In this document: positions 16,376-24,878 of the stretch, piece after piece
Layout of the letters: every line of letters starts with the position of its first letter
How positions within the stretch are numbered: position 1 is the first letter of the stretch
Assembly: GCF_900167225.1 (NCBI RefSeq)
Contig: NZ_FUXH01000012.1
Span: 1 to 57,577 of the forward strand
Direction: 5' to 3'
From: Porphyromonas crevioricanis
Lineage (GTDB): Bacteria; Bacteroidota; Bacteroidia; Bacteroidales; Porphyromonadaceae
DNA length: 57,577 nt
Notes under the pieces: model-generated
What the model was told of the DNA's origin: nothing
The model's database searches: none
What the model saw: the letters and a program-made list of their open reading frames with translations, nothing else
Made by a program: the position numbers and the translations under genes

Positions 16376-17392
16376 ATGCAGAAGAATGAAAAAACGATTG
16401 AACGAAAAACGGGCTTAGGCCCTGTTTCTCCGAAAGAGAAGAAAACAAAAAGGCTATTCTTTAGGGATCGGAAGTTTAGAGCTTACATTGGTATGACCCT
16501 CTCGACCATGATCGTAGGTCTCTCCTTCGTCTTTGTTAAGCTTGCTCTGCGGAATGCCCAGCCTATCGACCTTTTGGCCCATCGCTTCACTGCAGCTACT
16601 CTGGTGCTTGTGTTGCTCTACCTTTTTCGGTTGATAGAGTTGCCGCATTTTCATCGCAAAGATGTATTGCAACTGCTGGGATTATCTCTCTTTTATCCTC
16701 TTCTCTTTTTTGGTCTGCAGGCTCAAGGTTTGCTCTATACCACAGCTGCCGAAGCTGGTATATTGTCGGCTACTATACCAGTCGTAACTCTCCTTCTGGC
16801 TATGACTATTCTCAAGGAAAAAAGTTCATGGGTCCAGATGGTAGGAGTAGGGGCTTCTGTGGGAGGTGTTATCTATATTTTCCTTCGCAGTGGAGTGACG
16901 ATACATACCGAGAATGTCAAAGGATACGTGCTGATACTGCTTTGTGTATTGGCTGTGTCTTGCTACTACATATTGGGCCGTAAGATCAATAAAAACTACA
17001 AGGCTATGGACATAACCGGCTTTATGATCATTATGGCTTGCCTTGTGTTTAATGTTACAGCAATAGTTTTTCATCTCTATTCCGAGGGGTCGTTGCGCTC
17101 ATTCGTGTCTCCTCTCAGACACCCTGATTTCATCTATTCTGTGCTCTATCTCGGAGTTCTCTCTTCTCTTTTTACTTCTCTTTTCAGCAACTATGCCCTC
17201 TCCGTGGTACCGGCTTCGCGTGTAGCTGTATTCAATAACGTATCACCCGTCATTTCTGTCATGGGAGGGATTGTCTTGCTGGGCGAAGAGCTGCACCTCT
17301 ACCACTACATCGGTGGGATATTTGTTTTGTTGGGTGTTGTCGCCACTAATCTACCAACTAAGCGTGTTCTTCCTTCAGATTCTTCGCTGTAA
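16376..17392 (+). CDS. EamA/DMT-family permease
   Basis: A 338-residue membrane protein with about ten hydrophobic segments in two EamA repeats (MTLSTMIVGLSFVFVKLALR at the first helix; YNRK-free second half ending in LGVVATNLPTKR). The first 35 residues are hydrophilic and rich in Lys/Glu, so the N-terminus is a cytoplasmic tail. LALRNAQPIDLLAHRF and AAEAGILSATIPVVTLLLA are typical of the family. The substrate is unknown. It is only distantly similar to the permease at 655. It appears to be a single-gene unit, followed by a promoter-bearing gap of 267 nt. Confidence 0.85.
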   Translation: MQKNEKTIERKTGLGPVSPKEKKTKRLFFRDRKFRAYIGMTLSTMIVGLSFVFVKLALRNAQPIDLLAHRFTAATLVLVLLYLFRLIELPHFHRKDVLQLLGLSLFYPLLFFGLQAQGLLYTTAAEAGILSATIPVVTLLLAMTILKEKSSWVQMVGVGASVGGVIYIFLRSGVTIHTENVKGYVLILLCVLAVSCYYILGRKINKNYKAMDITGFMIIMACLVFNVTAIVFHLYSEGSLRSFVSPLRHPDFIYSVLYLGVLSSLFTSLFSNYALSVVPASRVAVFNNVSPVISVMGGIVLLGEELHLYHYIGGIFVLLGVVATNLPTKRVLPSDSSL

Positions 17393-17518
17393 ATCTATAC
17401 AATGTCCTCGTCTTTAGAATTCTCTTTGAAATTCTCACTCCAACACAAGTTCTGCTAACGACAACGTGTGAATACACACCTTTTATTAACGGTAAAGATG
17501 TAGGTCGATAAATATATA

Positions 17519-17526
17519 TATCTTTG
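17519..17526 (+). promoter_or_regulatory. Promoter -7 box and long leader of the lipoprotein/OMP pair
   Basis: TATCTTTG about 130 nt before the ATG at 17660. The leader contains a small hairpin, ACAAGCC (17582-17588) with GGCTTGT (17596-17602), and an AT-rich stretch just before the start codon. Confidence 0.45.
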
Positions 17527-17659
17527 CCGGAGGGCCGTTCGGTATGTAATCATCCATAATTGAGTTACTTGTGTCCAAGTTACAAGCCGAAGGGGGGCTT
17601 GTCTATTGAATATGTCTTATTGGGAGTGAAAATATTATTAACAAATAAAATGAGAAGCT

Positions 17660-18250
17660 ATGAAAAAGTTTTTGTCCGTGGCTATGGCTCTTTTCGTGAT
17701 GTATTGGGGACTGCTGTTTGTCGGATGCAGTAAAGTAGAAAAGGGTAATATCGATCCCCAATCAACAACTCTTACCATCACTATCCCTGCCAAAGAAGTT
17801 CCTTTTACCATTGATCCTGCATCTTTTGCAGGGGCGAATGAATTGCGAGGAGGCTCGGAAAAAGTTCTTTACGAGGATATCATAGAGTGGGATTATGAGG
17901 AGGCTCTTGAGTCTCATGGTATAAATCCTCAAGCCCTGCAAAGAGTACGAATCAAAGGATTGGATATTCTTTTCATCGAACCTCAAGATTTGGATGTCGT
18001 TCCTTTCAGAACATTCAAAGCTTACATGGGGACTCCATATGATTTAGTTGCAGAGGGAGATTCTCAAACAGAGGGAACAGAGAAAAAAGTGGATTTTATC
18101 ATACATAAACCGGACTTCTTGAAATTGTTGCAGAGCAAGAATATTCCCATTAAGCTCACTTGTGAAGGTCAGATACCTCCTGTACCAAACAAAATAGAGG
18201 CTGTCCTGACAATAAAAGTAGAAGTCACAGGGTTTCTTTCTGATATGTAA
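17660..18250 (+). CDS. Hypothetical lipoprotein
   Basis: A 196-residue protein with a clear lipoprotein signal: MKKFLSVAMALFVMYWGLLF followed by VGC, Cys23 as the lipidation site. The rest has no family that I recognise. It is acidic, rich in beta-type alternation, and has a repeated style (TLTITIPAKEVPF, AVLTIKVEVTGF) like small Bacteroidetes surface domains. It ends in ATGTAATG, so its stop codon overlaps the start of the next gene by one base. This strongly suggests that the two products act together in the envelope. Confidence 0.75.
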   Translation: MKKFLSVAMALFVMYWGLLFVGCSKVEKGNIDPQSTTLTITIPAKEVPFTIDPASFAGANELRGGSEKVLYEDIIEWDYEEALESHGINPQALQRVRIKGLDILFIEPQDLDVVPFRTFKAYMGTPYDLVAEGDSQTEGTEKKVDFIIHKPDFLKLLQSKNIPIKLTCEGQIPPVPNKIEAVLTIKVEVTGFLSDM

Positions 18251-19176
18251 TGGTACAAACTTTTTTGTCTACTGTCATGTACAACAGATATAAAACCTTA
18301 TTTCTTTTTCTTCTTCTGTACTCTTTATGTAGTTTGTCCTTATCTGCGAATAGTAGAGACTTGTATTTGTCTTCTCCGGTGGGAGAATCGGATGAGATCC
18401 AAGGTGCGGACTTGTCTATGGATGGAACAGATAGAATGGACAAGATTCGTTATGCACTTGGAACCCACATTGCTGTTTGGGGAGGAGTCGGCATAGAGGG
18501 AGCTGTAGGGTTCACTCCCAAGTTGACGGCTCGTTTGGGTTATAATTTTTTCTCGTGGAGTGTTTCTAGAGACAAATCTCTCTCATCTTTTGGGCTGCCC
18601 AAAGATGTATCCAATTCCGTCCAAGAATCTTTGGGGTATGATCCCCAAGCTGCCTTGAAGGGATCTGTACTCTCTTCTATGGGATATGCTTTGGTGGACT
18701 ATCACCCCTTTTCTTCCTTTCGGATGTTCCACGTTTCGGCCGGGGCATACTTTGGGAAAATATCTGTTTCTGCAAAGGCTTTGCTGAATAACCCAACAAG
18801 CGGAAGATCAATAGTATATGATTGGGATAGCCCGGATGACCTTCCGCAAGGTTCGTTCAAGGATACGGATGGAAATCAGTATACTATCCGTCCGACTGAC
18901 GAGGGAGAGCTACATTTGACATCCATATTTGGAAATGCCATAAAGCCTTATGTGGGAGTGGGATTGGGCTATTCTGCTCCCGACTCCGGCAGGGTTTCTT
19001 TCCGTTTGGGAGTAGGAGTACTTTATTCCGGGATGCTTCGTTTTGAAAGCCCCAATGTTGTAGAAGGGGATGTCAATAAATTGGTGCTGGTGGAGCAGGA
19101 TTACGTCCCAACTGTTGTTCAGTGGACACAGTGGTTGCCTTCATTGAGTCTGGGGCTCTCTGTTCGTATTCTGTAG
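18250..19176 (+). CDS. Predicted outer-membrane beta-barrel protein
   Basis: A 308-residue protein coupled to the preceding lipoprotein by a 1-nt overlap. A second possible start, MYNRYKTLFLFLLLYSLCSL, lies at 18277 and gives a better signal peptide, ending around SLSANS. The mature part shows outer-membrane features: ARLGYNFFSWSVS, HVSAGAYFGKISVSAKA, KPYVGVGLGYSAPD, VSFRLGVGVLYSG and a C-terminal SLSLGLSVRIL with terminal hydrophobic alternation. No closer family is recognised. Probably a small barrel working with the lipoprotein. Confidence 0.75.
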   Translation: MVQTFLSTVMYNRYKTLFLFLLLYSLCSLSLSANSRDLYLSSPVGESDEIQGADLSMDGTDRMDKIRYALGTHIAVWGGVGIEGAVGFTPKLTARLGYNFFSWSVSRDKSLSSFGLPKDVSNSVQESLGYDPQAALKGSVLSSMGYALVDYHPFSSFRMFHVSAGAYFGKISVSAKALLNNPTSGRSIVYDWDSPDDLPQGSFKDTDGNQYTIRPTDEGELHLTSIFGNAIKPYVGVGLGYSAPDSGRVSFRLGVGVLYSGMLRFESPNVVEGDVNKLVLVEQDYVPTVVQWTQWLPSLSLGLSVRIL

Positions 19177-19199
19177 AAGTATTTTCCTCTGTTTTTCCG

Positions 19200-19240
19200 A
19201 TGCAGGCACTCTCAATTATTGGGAAGCCTGCATTTTTTTA
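19200..19240 (+). terminator. Intrinsic terminator after the OMP gene
   Basis: Stem ATGCAGGC (19200-19207) with GCCTGCAT (19226-19233), followed by a run of T. It lies 23 nt after the stop at 19176. Confidence 0.8.
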
Positions 19241-19463
19241 TGAGACTATTGCCTAACACGTATTCACTGTGTTATTTTCGACATCTAAGTTCGGTCATAA
19301 CTATAGGTATACACCTTGCGCCTCAGACCTCAATACCTTCAAGATTACCACATTCCGCAGAGTCGACAGAAAGTGCAAGTTCAATTGCCTTTTTGGGGTT
19401 TATACAAGGGTTTATCTATCTAATCCGAAGTAATCCAAGACTGTGGCAACGGGCTCCTTTTGC

Positions 19464-19471
19464 TAACTTTG
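19464..19471 (+). promoter_or_regulatory. Promoter -7 box for prfB
   Basis: TAACTTTG lies 24 nt before the first candidate ATG of prfB (19496). No well-placed -33 TTG is seen. Confidence 0.45.
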
Positions 19472-19495
19472 CCACGAATAATAATTTATGTATCA

Positions 19496-20621
19496 ATGAT
19501 CACAATGGACCAACTGAACTCTCTGTTGGAGCGCCGGGATGCGCTGAGGGGGTATCTTTGACGTCGACAGGCGTCGTATACAATTAGAGGAGGAAGAGCT
19601 CAGAACACAAGATCCGGAATTTTGGCAAGACCAGCAGAGGGCCGAACAGCAAATGCGTAAAGTCAAAGACTTGAAGCGCTGGATCGGCTACTACGATGAT
19701 ATTGTTTCGGCCGTAGAGGAGGTGCAGCTGGCGTATGACTTCTGCAAAGAAGGCATAAGCGAAGAGAGCGAACTGGATGAGGCCTATCATCATGCTCTTT
19801 CGTTGATAGAGGATGTGGAGCTGAAAAATATGCTTCGTGCTGAAGAGGATAAACTCGGGGCCGTCCTGAAGGTTAATGCCGGAGCCGGTGGTACGGAAAG
19901 TCAGGACTGGGCGTCCATGCTCGTCCGTCTCTATCAACGCTGGGCCGACAAGCATGACTATAAAGTCACCATAACTAACTGGCAAGACGGAGATGAAGCC
20001 GGTATCAAGACCGTCACCTTGCAGATAGAGGGCGATTTGGCGTATGGTTTCCTCAAGTCTGAGAATGGCGTACATCGATTGGTGCGTGTCTCTCCCTACA
20101 ATGCACAGGGCAAGCGAATGACCTCTTTTGCTTCTGTTTTCGTTGTGCCACTGGTAGACGATAGCATAGAGATAGAGATCAATCAGGGAAATTTGTCTTG
20201 GGATACCTTTCGCTCCAGTGGGGCCGGTGGGCAGAATGTCAATAAGGTAGAGACAGGTGTGCGTCTGCATTACCTCTACAAAGACCCCGATACAGGAGAG
20301 GAAGAAGAGATCGTAATCGAGAATACGGAAAGCCGCTCTCAGCTCAACAACAGAGAGAATGCTTTGCGTTTGCTGCGCTCTCAACTCTACGATAAGGCTC
20401 TGGAAAAGAAGCGTGCCGCCCAAGCTGAGGTGGAAGCCGGCAAAAAGAAAATCGAATGGGGCTCTCAAATACGCTCTTATGTCTTCGATGATCGTCGGGT
20501 AAAGGACCACCGTACAGGCTGGCAAACTTCCAATGTCAATGCCGTAATGGATGGCGATATAGACGACTTTATCAAGGCTTTCTTGATGGATATGGGAGGC
20601 AAGTCCGTAGGCGAAATCTGA
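19496..20621 (+). CDS. prfB: Peptide chain release factor 2 with programmed +1 frameshift
   Basis: RF2 reads UGA and UAA stops. The gene is split between two frames. Frame 1 runs from ATG 19496 (or ATG 19505) and reads ...RRDALRGYL before a TGA at 19559-19561. Skipping the T at 19559 continues as DVDRRRIQLEEEELRTQDPEFW and joins the long downstream frame. The site AGGGGGTATCTTTGAC (19547-19562), with its Shine-Dalgarno-like AGGGGG and slippery CTT TGA C, equals the classical RF2 autoregulatory frameshift of E. coli. The catalytic GGQ motif (SSGAGGQNVNKV) and NTESRSQLNNRENA are intact. The product is about 374 residues. Low RF2 makes ribosomes pause at UGA and shift, raising synthesis. Confidence 0.97.
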
Positions 20622-20661
20622 GCCGGACATATATCTCACGCAACAGTAATAATTTACTGCT

Positions 20662-21765
20662 ATGATAGCCCAAAGTCTCAGGTTGCACTGTTTCAAAAAT
20701 ATCTCGGCTGCAGATTGTTTTTTCTCTCCCAAGCTCAATTGTTTTTTCGGGCTTAATGGGATGGGTAAGACCAACTTGCTCGATGCTCTGCATTACCTGA
20801 GCTTTACTCGCTCTCACTTGTCTATACCGGACAGCTTGGCCGTACAGGAAGGGGCGGATATGGCTATTCTGGAGGGTAAATACCTCAGCGACGAAGGGGC
20901 TGTAGAGGAGATAGTACTCTCTATAGCCCCTCCGAAGCGTAAAATTCTCAAGCGAAATGGGAAAGATTACCGACGCATAGCCGAGCATATAGGGCGTTTG
21001 CCTCTGGTGATCGTTTCTCCGCAGGATTACCTGCTTATACAGGGGACAAGTAGTGAGCGCAGACGTTTTATAGACCAATTCCTCTGCCAACAGTCGGCTG
21101 TGTACATGGACGGTCTGATGCGTTACAACAAAGCCTTGGCAGACCGTAATGCTCTCCTAAAGGCAGAGCGGCCAGACCCTTCCCTTTTGGATGTCTATGA
21201 ATGGCAAATGGCCATGGAAGGCGCGAAGATCGTGGCAGCTCGGCAATCTTTTATCTCTTATTTCGTTCCGCTTTTTTCCCGTCACTACCGTCTTATCTCG
21301 GCTGATAGCGAACAAGTCTCTTTGGCCTATCGCCCTTCTTTGTCCGAGACCTCTGCAGAAAGCTTTGCCATGGCTCTTAGAGACAACCGCAGTAGAGATC
21401 TCTTGTTGGGCTATACCTCTGCGGGCATCCACCGAGATGAGCTTGAGATGAATCTCGGGTCCAGATTGATAGGCAAGGTCGGTTCGCAAGGTCAAGCCAA
21501 ATCTTTCTTGATAAGCCTCAAGTTGGCGCAGTACGACCACATGCAATCGGTACTTACCGAGCGACCGATACTTTTGCTGGATGATATTTTCGACAAGCTT
21601 GATTCCGAGCGAGTAGAGCGTATCATGTCTGTTGTCAATCAAGACAGCTTTGGGCAGATATTCATCACCGATACCAATCGCAAACACTTAGACGAGATGA
21701 TCGCCAAGCAATATGACGACTATCGTCTCTTTGTTATTCATAAGGGACAGGTCCGTACAGAGTAA
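20662..21765 (+). CDS. recF: DNA replication and repair protein RecF
   Basis: A 367-residue SMC-like ATPase that helps load RecA at single-strand gaps. Walker A is GLNGMGKTNLLDALHYL near residue 31, the signature region is KVGSQGQAKSFLISLKLAQY, and Walker B is PILLLDDIFDKLDSERVERI. YLLIQGTSSERRRFIDQFL is also typical. It begins 40 nt after prfB and is followed 5 nt later by a DciA-like gene, the usual recF neighbour in Bacteroidetes. Confidence 0.97.
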   Translation: MIAQSLRLHCFKNISAADCFFSPKLNCFFGLNGMGKTNLLDALHYLSFTRSHLSIPDSLAVQEGADMAILEGKYLSDEGAVEEIVLSIAPPKRKILKRNGKDYRRIAEHIGRLPLVIVSPQDYLLIQGTSSERRRFIDQFLCQQSAVYMDGLMRYNKALADRNALLKAERPDPSLLDVYEWQMAMEGAKIVAARQSFISYFVPLFSRHYRLISADSEQVSLAYRPSLSETSAESFAMALRDNRSRDLLLGYTSAGIHRDELEMNLGSRLIGKVGSQGQAKSFLISLKLAQYDHMQSVLTERPILLLDDIFDKLDSERVERIMSVVNQDSFGQIFITDTNRKHLDEMIAKQYDDYRLFVIHKGQVRTE

Positions 21766-21770
21766 GGGCT

Positions 21771-22061
21771 ATGAAAAAGAAGCAGGCGAAAAGGATCGGA
21801 GAAGTAATTCGCGATTGGATGAGTCAGGAGCCGGAAGTGCATGAGAGACTCTTGTCAACCGAGGTCGAACGCATATTCCCCGAGCTTTTAGGCCCTTTGG
21901 CCAGACATATACGTAGCTGTGAGGTGTATAACCGAGTTCTTTTTGTCCGGCTTTCTTCTGCCAGTGTGCGCCATGCCCTCTCCTTGCAGAAAAGCGATTT
22001 GATCCGCCGAATCAACCAGCAGATCAACGCCAATCTGATTATGGATATATCTCTCAGATAG
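21771..22061 (+). CDS. DUF721/DciA-family protein
   Basis: A 96-residue basic protein with the DUF721 form: IGEVIRDWMSQEPEV at the start and a C-terminal half reading YNRVLFVRLSSASVRHALSLQKSDLIRRINQQ. The family includes DciA, which helps load the replicative helicase DnaB, although short Bacteroidetes members are poorly tested. Its position right after recF matches the family's common neighbourhood. The stop lies 16 nt from the convergent stop of sdaA. Confidence 0.85.
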   Translation: MKKKQAKRIGEVIRDWMSQEPEVHERLLSTEVERIFPELLGPLARHIRSCEVYNRVLFVRLSSASVRHALSLQKSDLIRRINQQINANLIMDISLR

Positions 22062-22077
22062 AGGAAAACCTCCCCTC

Positions 22078-23316
22078 TTAGTGGCAGCCCGGACAACCGC
22101 CTTTCTTGCAAAAAGAGTAGGCGATCGCAAGCCCTCCTTCAGAAGTTTCTTTGTACAGGCTCGGTAGGTCTTTGCCTGTCTGACGCATTACCTCTACAAC
22201 CTGATCGAAACTTACACGGTGTCTGCCGTCACTGAAATTTGCATATACATTAGCGTCGAGGGCTCTGGCTGCGGCAAAAGCATTGCGCTCGATACAGGGA
22301 ATTTGCACCAAGCCACCCATCGGGTCGCAGGTCAGCCCCAAGTGATGCTCAAGCCCTATCTCTGCTGCATACTCTATTTGAGCCAGTGTGCCTCCAAAAA
22401 GTTGTGCAGCTGCAGCCGCAGCCATGGAGCAGGCAACTCCTACTTCTCCTTGGCAACCCACTTCGGCTCCGGAGATGGAGGCGTTGGTACGAACCACATT
22501 GGCAAAAAGACCGGCTGTGGCCAGGGCGTGTAGTATGCGCTTGTCGGAAAACTCTCGTTGTTCTTGCAAAAAATAGAGTACACCGGGCACTACTCCGCAG
22601 CTGCCGCAGGTAGGGGCCGTAACGACCACTCCTCCGCTGGCATTTTGCTCTGCCACAGCCAAGGCATAAGCGAAGAGGTTGCCACGGCTACGCATCGTGG
22701 GGAGATAGCCGGCTGCTCTTGTGTGGTAGTTGGCTGCTTTTCTTCGCAGCCCCAATCCTCCGGGCAATACGCCCTCGGCTTCGAGCCCCTCTTTCACGGC
22801 ACGACGCATTACAGCCCATATCTCCGAGAGGAAATCCCATATCTGAGGGCCTTCGTTTTCCTCCACATATTCCCAAAAACTCATTCCTCTGGCATCCAAA
22901 TCATTGAGGATGTCGTATATCGTACTAAGCGGATAGACCTCGGCCGACTGCTGCTCGTTGAACTGCTCATTAGCCAATACCCCTCCTCCGATACTGAATA
23001 TCGTAAAGCTGTCCAGTATGTTCCCTTTGCTGTCCAATCCTTCAAAGAGCATCCCGTTGGGGTGGAATGGAAGAACGATTTTAGGCTCCCAGATAATCTC
23101 CGTAGGGGCCGATTGCTGCAATATGTCAAGTATGGCCACATCGGTAAGGTGACCACGACCTGTGGCTGCCAAACTGCCATAGAGTGTTACTCTGTATGAA
23201 GCGGCTCTGGGGCATTGATCCAAAAAACGCATGGCTGCCCTGCTGGGGCCCATTGTATGGCTGCTACTTGGTCCGTGACCGATACGAAAAACCTGAGTGA
23301 TACTATCCATGGGCAT
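22078..23316 (-). CDS. sdaA: L-serine ammonia-lyase (iron-sulfur, single chain)
   Basis: Converts L-serine to pyruvate and ammonia, a catabolic step in an amino-acid fermenter. The 412-residue chain combines the N-terminal beta-type domain (FRIGHGPSSSHTMGPSRAA) with the C-terminal alpha domain (ASGGVVVTAPTCGSCGVVPGVL; GLTCDPMGGLVQIPCIERNA). Cysteines for an oxygen-sensitive 4Fe-4S cluster are present, and the chain ends in CKKGGCPGCH. A start at 23310 (MDSITQ) is equally possible. It is convergent with the DciA-like gene and downstream of the IMPACT-like gene. Confidence 0.95.
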   Translation of the reverse strand: MPMDSITQVFRIGHGPSSSHTMGPSRAAMRFLDQCPRAASYRVTLYGSLAATGRGHLTDVAILDILQQSAPTEIIWEPKIVLPFHPNGMLFEGLDSKGNILDSFTIFSIGGGVLANEQFNEQQSAEVYPLSTIYDILNDLDARGMSFWEYVEENEGPQIWDFLSEIWAVMRRAVKEGLEAEGVLPGGLGLRRKAANYHTRAAGYLPTMRSRGNLFAYALAVAEQNASGGVVVTAPTCGSCGVVPGVLYFLQEQREFSDKRILHALATAGLFANVVRTNASISGAEVGCQGEVGVACSMAAAAAAQLFGGTLAQIEYAAEIGLEHHLGLTCDPMGGLVQIPCIERNAFAAARALDANVYANFSDGRHRVSFDQVVEVMRQTGKDLPSLYKETSEGGLAIAYSFCKKGGCPGCH

Positions 23317-23370
23317 GGCTGCAGTGATTTAGAAGTCTGAATATGTTTTGTTTGTTAGGGAAGATCTGGT

Positions 23371-24000
23371 TCATTCGGCTTGACTGCTGTCGGTCTTTTC
23401 GTTCGGTACGGACAGCTGGCAACCATAGAGAGAGCTCAAACGGCTTTTCAGTTGCGGGCTATCATTGGCTCGAATACGGATCCTCAATCGGCAGGATTCT
23501 CTGCAATCTTGCTCTATGACTTCTGCCGATGAGTCTTTCACCAATCGCATAATCTCGCCCATCAGCTCATAGCCGAACTGAATATCCATCTCCTCCTTGC
23601 GGATGACAGGCAAACGATCCGCCTCTTCAATGGCCATAGCCATAGCTGTTCGATAGGCTTCGATGAGACCGGAGGTTCCGAGTTTGATACCTCCGAAGTA
23701 ACGCACCACGATACCTACCACATCGCTAAGGTCAGCAGAGACGAGACGCCCCAGTATGGGTTTGCCGGCTGTGCCGGAGGGCTCGCCATCGTCGTTGCTA
23801 CGCTCGATACCGTCCGCCCCTAAACGATAAGCCCAACACACGTGCCGAGCATCATAGTACTTCTTGCGGTAAGTCGCCACGATCTCCAAAGCCTGCTCGG
23901 CTGTACAGACCGGCTCCAGAAAGGCCAGAAAGCGACTACGCTTTTCTGTGAGAGAAGACTCGGATTTTGCAGCTATGGTATAGTAAGTATCGCCTGTCAT
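23371..24000 (-). CDS. YigZ/IMPACT family protein
   Basis: A 209-residue protein of the UPF0029/YigZ family. It has KRSRFLAFLEPV, then ARHVCWAYRLG, then RSNDDGEPSGTAGKPILG and RYFGGIKLGTSGLIEAYR, which are the conserved motifs of the N-terminal domain. The C-terminal ferredoxin-like DUF1949 domain follows. The eukaryotic homologue IMPACT binds GCN1; the bacterial role is uncertain. It starts just downstream of a terminator and has a 54-nt gap to sdaA. Confidence 0.92.
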   Translation of the reverse strand: MTGDTYYTIAAKSESSLTEKRSRFLAFLEPVCTAEQALEIVATYRKKYYDARHVCWAYRLGADGIERSNDDGEPSGTAGKPILGRLVSADLSDVVGIVVRYFGGIKLGTSGLIEAYRTAMAMAIEEADRLPVIRKEEMDIQFGYELMGEIMRLVKDSSAEVIEQDCRESCRLRIRIRANDSPQLKSRLSSLYGCQLSVPNEKTDSSQAE

Positions 24001-24015
24001 CAGTACAAAAATAGC

Positions 24016-24063
24016 AAAAGAGCAGGGTCGATGCCTTTGGAGGCTTATCGACCTTGCTCTTTT
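24016..24063 (-). terminator. Intrinsic terminator after the small OMP gene
   Basis: A 17-bp stem (24016-24032 with 24047-24063, one G-U pair) lies 66 nt beyond the stop at 24129 on the minus strand and is followed by a T-rich stretch. Confidence 0.75.
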
Positions 24064-24128
24064 CTGTATACAATAGCCTCGGGAGATCTCGCACGGAGAG
24101 AGCGAAGACTCTCGGGGCGTTTGATTTG

Positions 24129-24677
24129 TCAGAAGCGCATGGTTGCTCCTATTGTGGCATAGGATATTCCCGACCCAGCTTCAAAGAACGCCCCCCACGC
24201 AGGAGTAAAGAAGTATCGAATACCAAAGAATCCGCTGTTGGCAAAGTTCCATTCGGATTCGGTCTTGACATTGTATATGTTGGAAGATACTGTGGATAGT
24301 CCGTACCCGATCATCAAGCCCAGATAGGTATCCAGTCGCTCTATAAATTCGTAGTGCAACGTACCACGTACGCCGAATACAATATGGCTTTCATCGGCTT
24401 TGGCATTGCCATATTTTAGTCTGGAGGAAGTAAAGCCGGTGTATCCGCCCAGCCCCACAGAGCCATTCTGATTGAGAAACCCGCTCAATACACAATGGTC
24501 GTAAGCCAGAGAAACCGGGGGAATGAGCATGTTGTAACCTTTTGAGTAGAGAGAGCTACCCATGCCGATACCCAGATTGAGTGTACCGGTACCTTGATCG
24601 AAAGTGGTACTCTGTGCGTTTACCATGCCCACGGAGAGGGCAAAAAAAGAGATGATAGAGAGCAAAATCTTCTTCAT
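24129..24677 (-). CDS. Small outer-membrane beta-barrel protein
   Basis: The frame is open to 24845, but the ATG at 24677 starts a textbook signal peptide (MKKILLSIISFFALSVGMVNAQS), giving 182 residues. The mature part alternates polar and hydrophobic residues, with GTLNLGIGMGSSLYSK, GSVGLGGYTGF, GVRGTLHYEF and a C-terminal ISYATIGATMRF ending in Phe, the usual last residue of outer-membrane barrels. No specific function can be assigned. A minus-strand -7 box is at 24763-24770. Confidence 0.82.
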   Translation of the reverse strand: MKKILLSIISFFALSVGMVNAQSTTFDQGTGTLNLGIGMGSSLYSKGYNMLIPPVSLAYDHCVLSGFLNQNGSVGLGGYTGFTSSRLKYGNAKADESHIVFGVRGTLHYEFIERLDTYLGLMIGYGLSTVSSNIYNVKTESEWNFANSGFFGIRYFFTPAWGAFFEAGSGISYATIGATMRF

Positions 24678-24762
24678 TGTAGAGGTATTGTTTGCTGTTT
24701 TGATAATTATTGTCTGATTAAATGATCGCTCTTCAGGCACATATTTGTATGGCCTTTCGGGA

Positions 24763-24770
24763 CAAATATA
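24763..24770 (-). promoter_or_regulatory. Promoter -7 box for the small OMP gene
   Basis: The minus strand reads TATATTTG (TAnnTTTG), giving a leader of about 80 nt before the ATG at 24677. Confidence 0.4.
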
Positions 24771-24878
24771 GCAAATGAATGGGATCGGGTAGTTCAGAGC
24801 CACACTAAAGCCATCGGGCTGTCTGCTGTCGCCGTGGTACAACAAACTTTATATCCAAAAAGGTGGACACTCAATCTA

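Larger units (their letters stand above)
19177..19495. other. Intergenic region before prfB
   Basis: This 319-nt stretch holds the terminator at 19200-19240 and the prfB promoter box at 19464-19471. Nothing else is recognisable between them. Confidence 0.6.

Noticed and set aside
17401-17480. A third copy of the dispersed repeat
   Set aside because: Only AATTCTC and CTGCTAACG resemble the repeat; the order and length do not match.
19584-20774. A 396-residue minus-strand frame opposite prfB
   Set aside because: prfB is a certain gene with GGQ and frameshift; the antisense frame is a shadow with no domain features.
22558-23199. A 213-residue plus-strand frame opposite sdaA
   Set aside because: sdaA has complete motifs and the plus frame has none.
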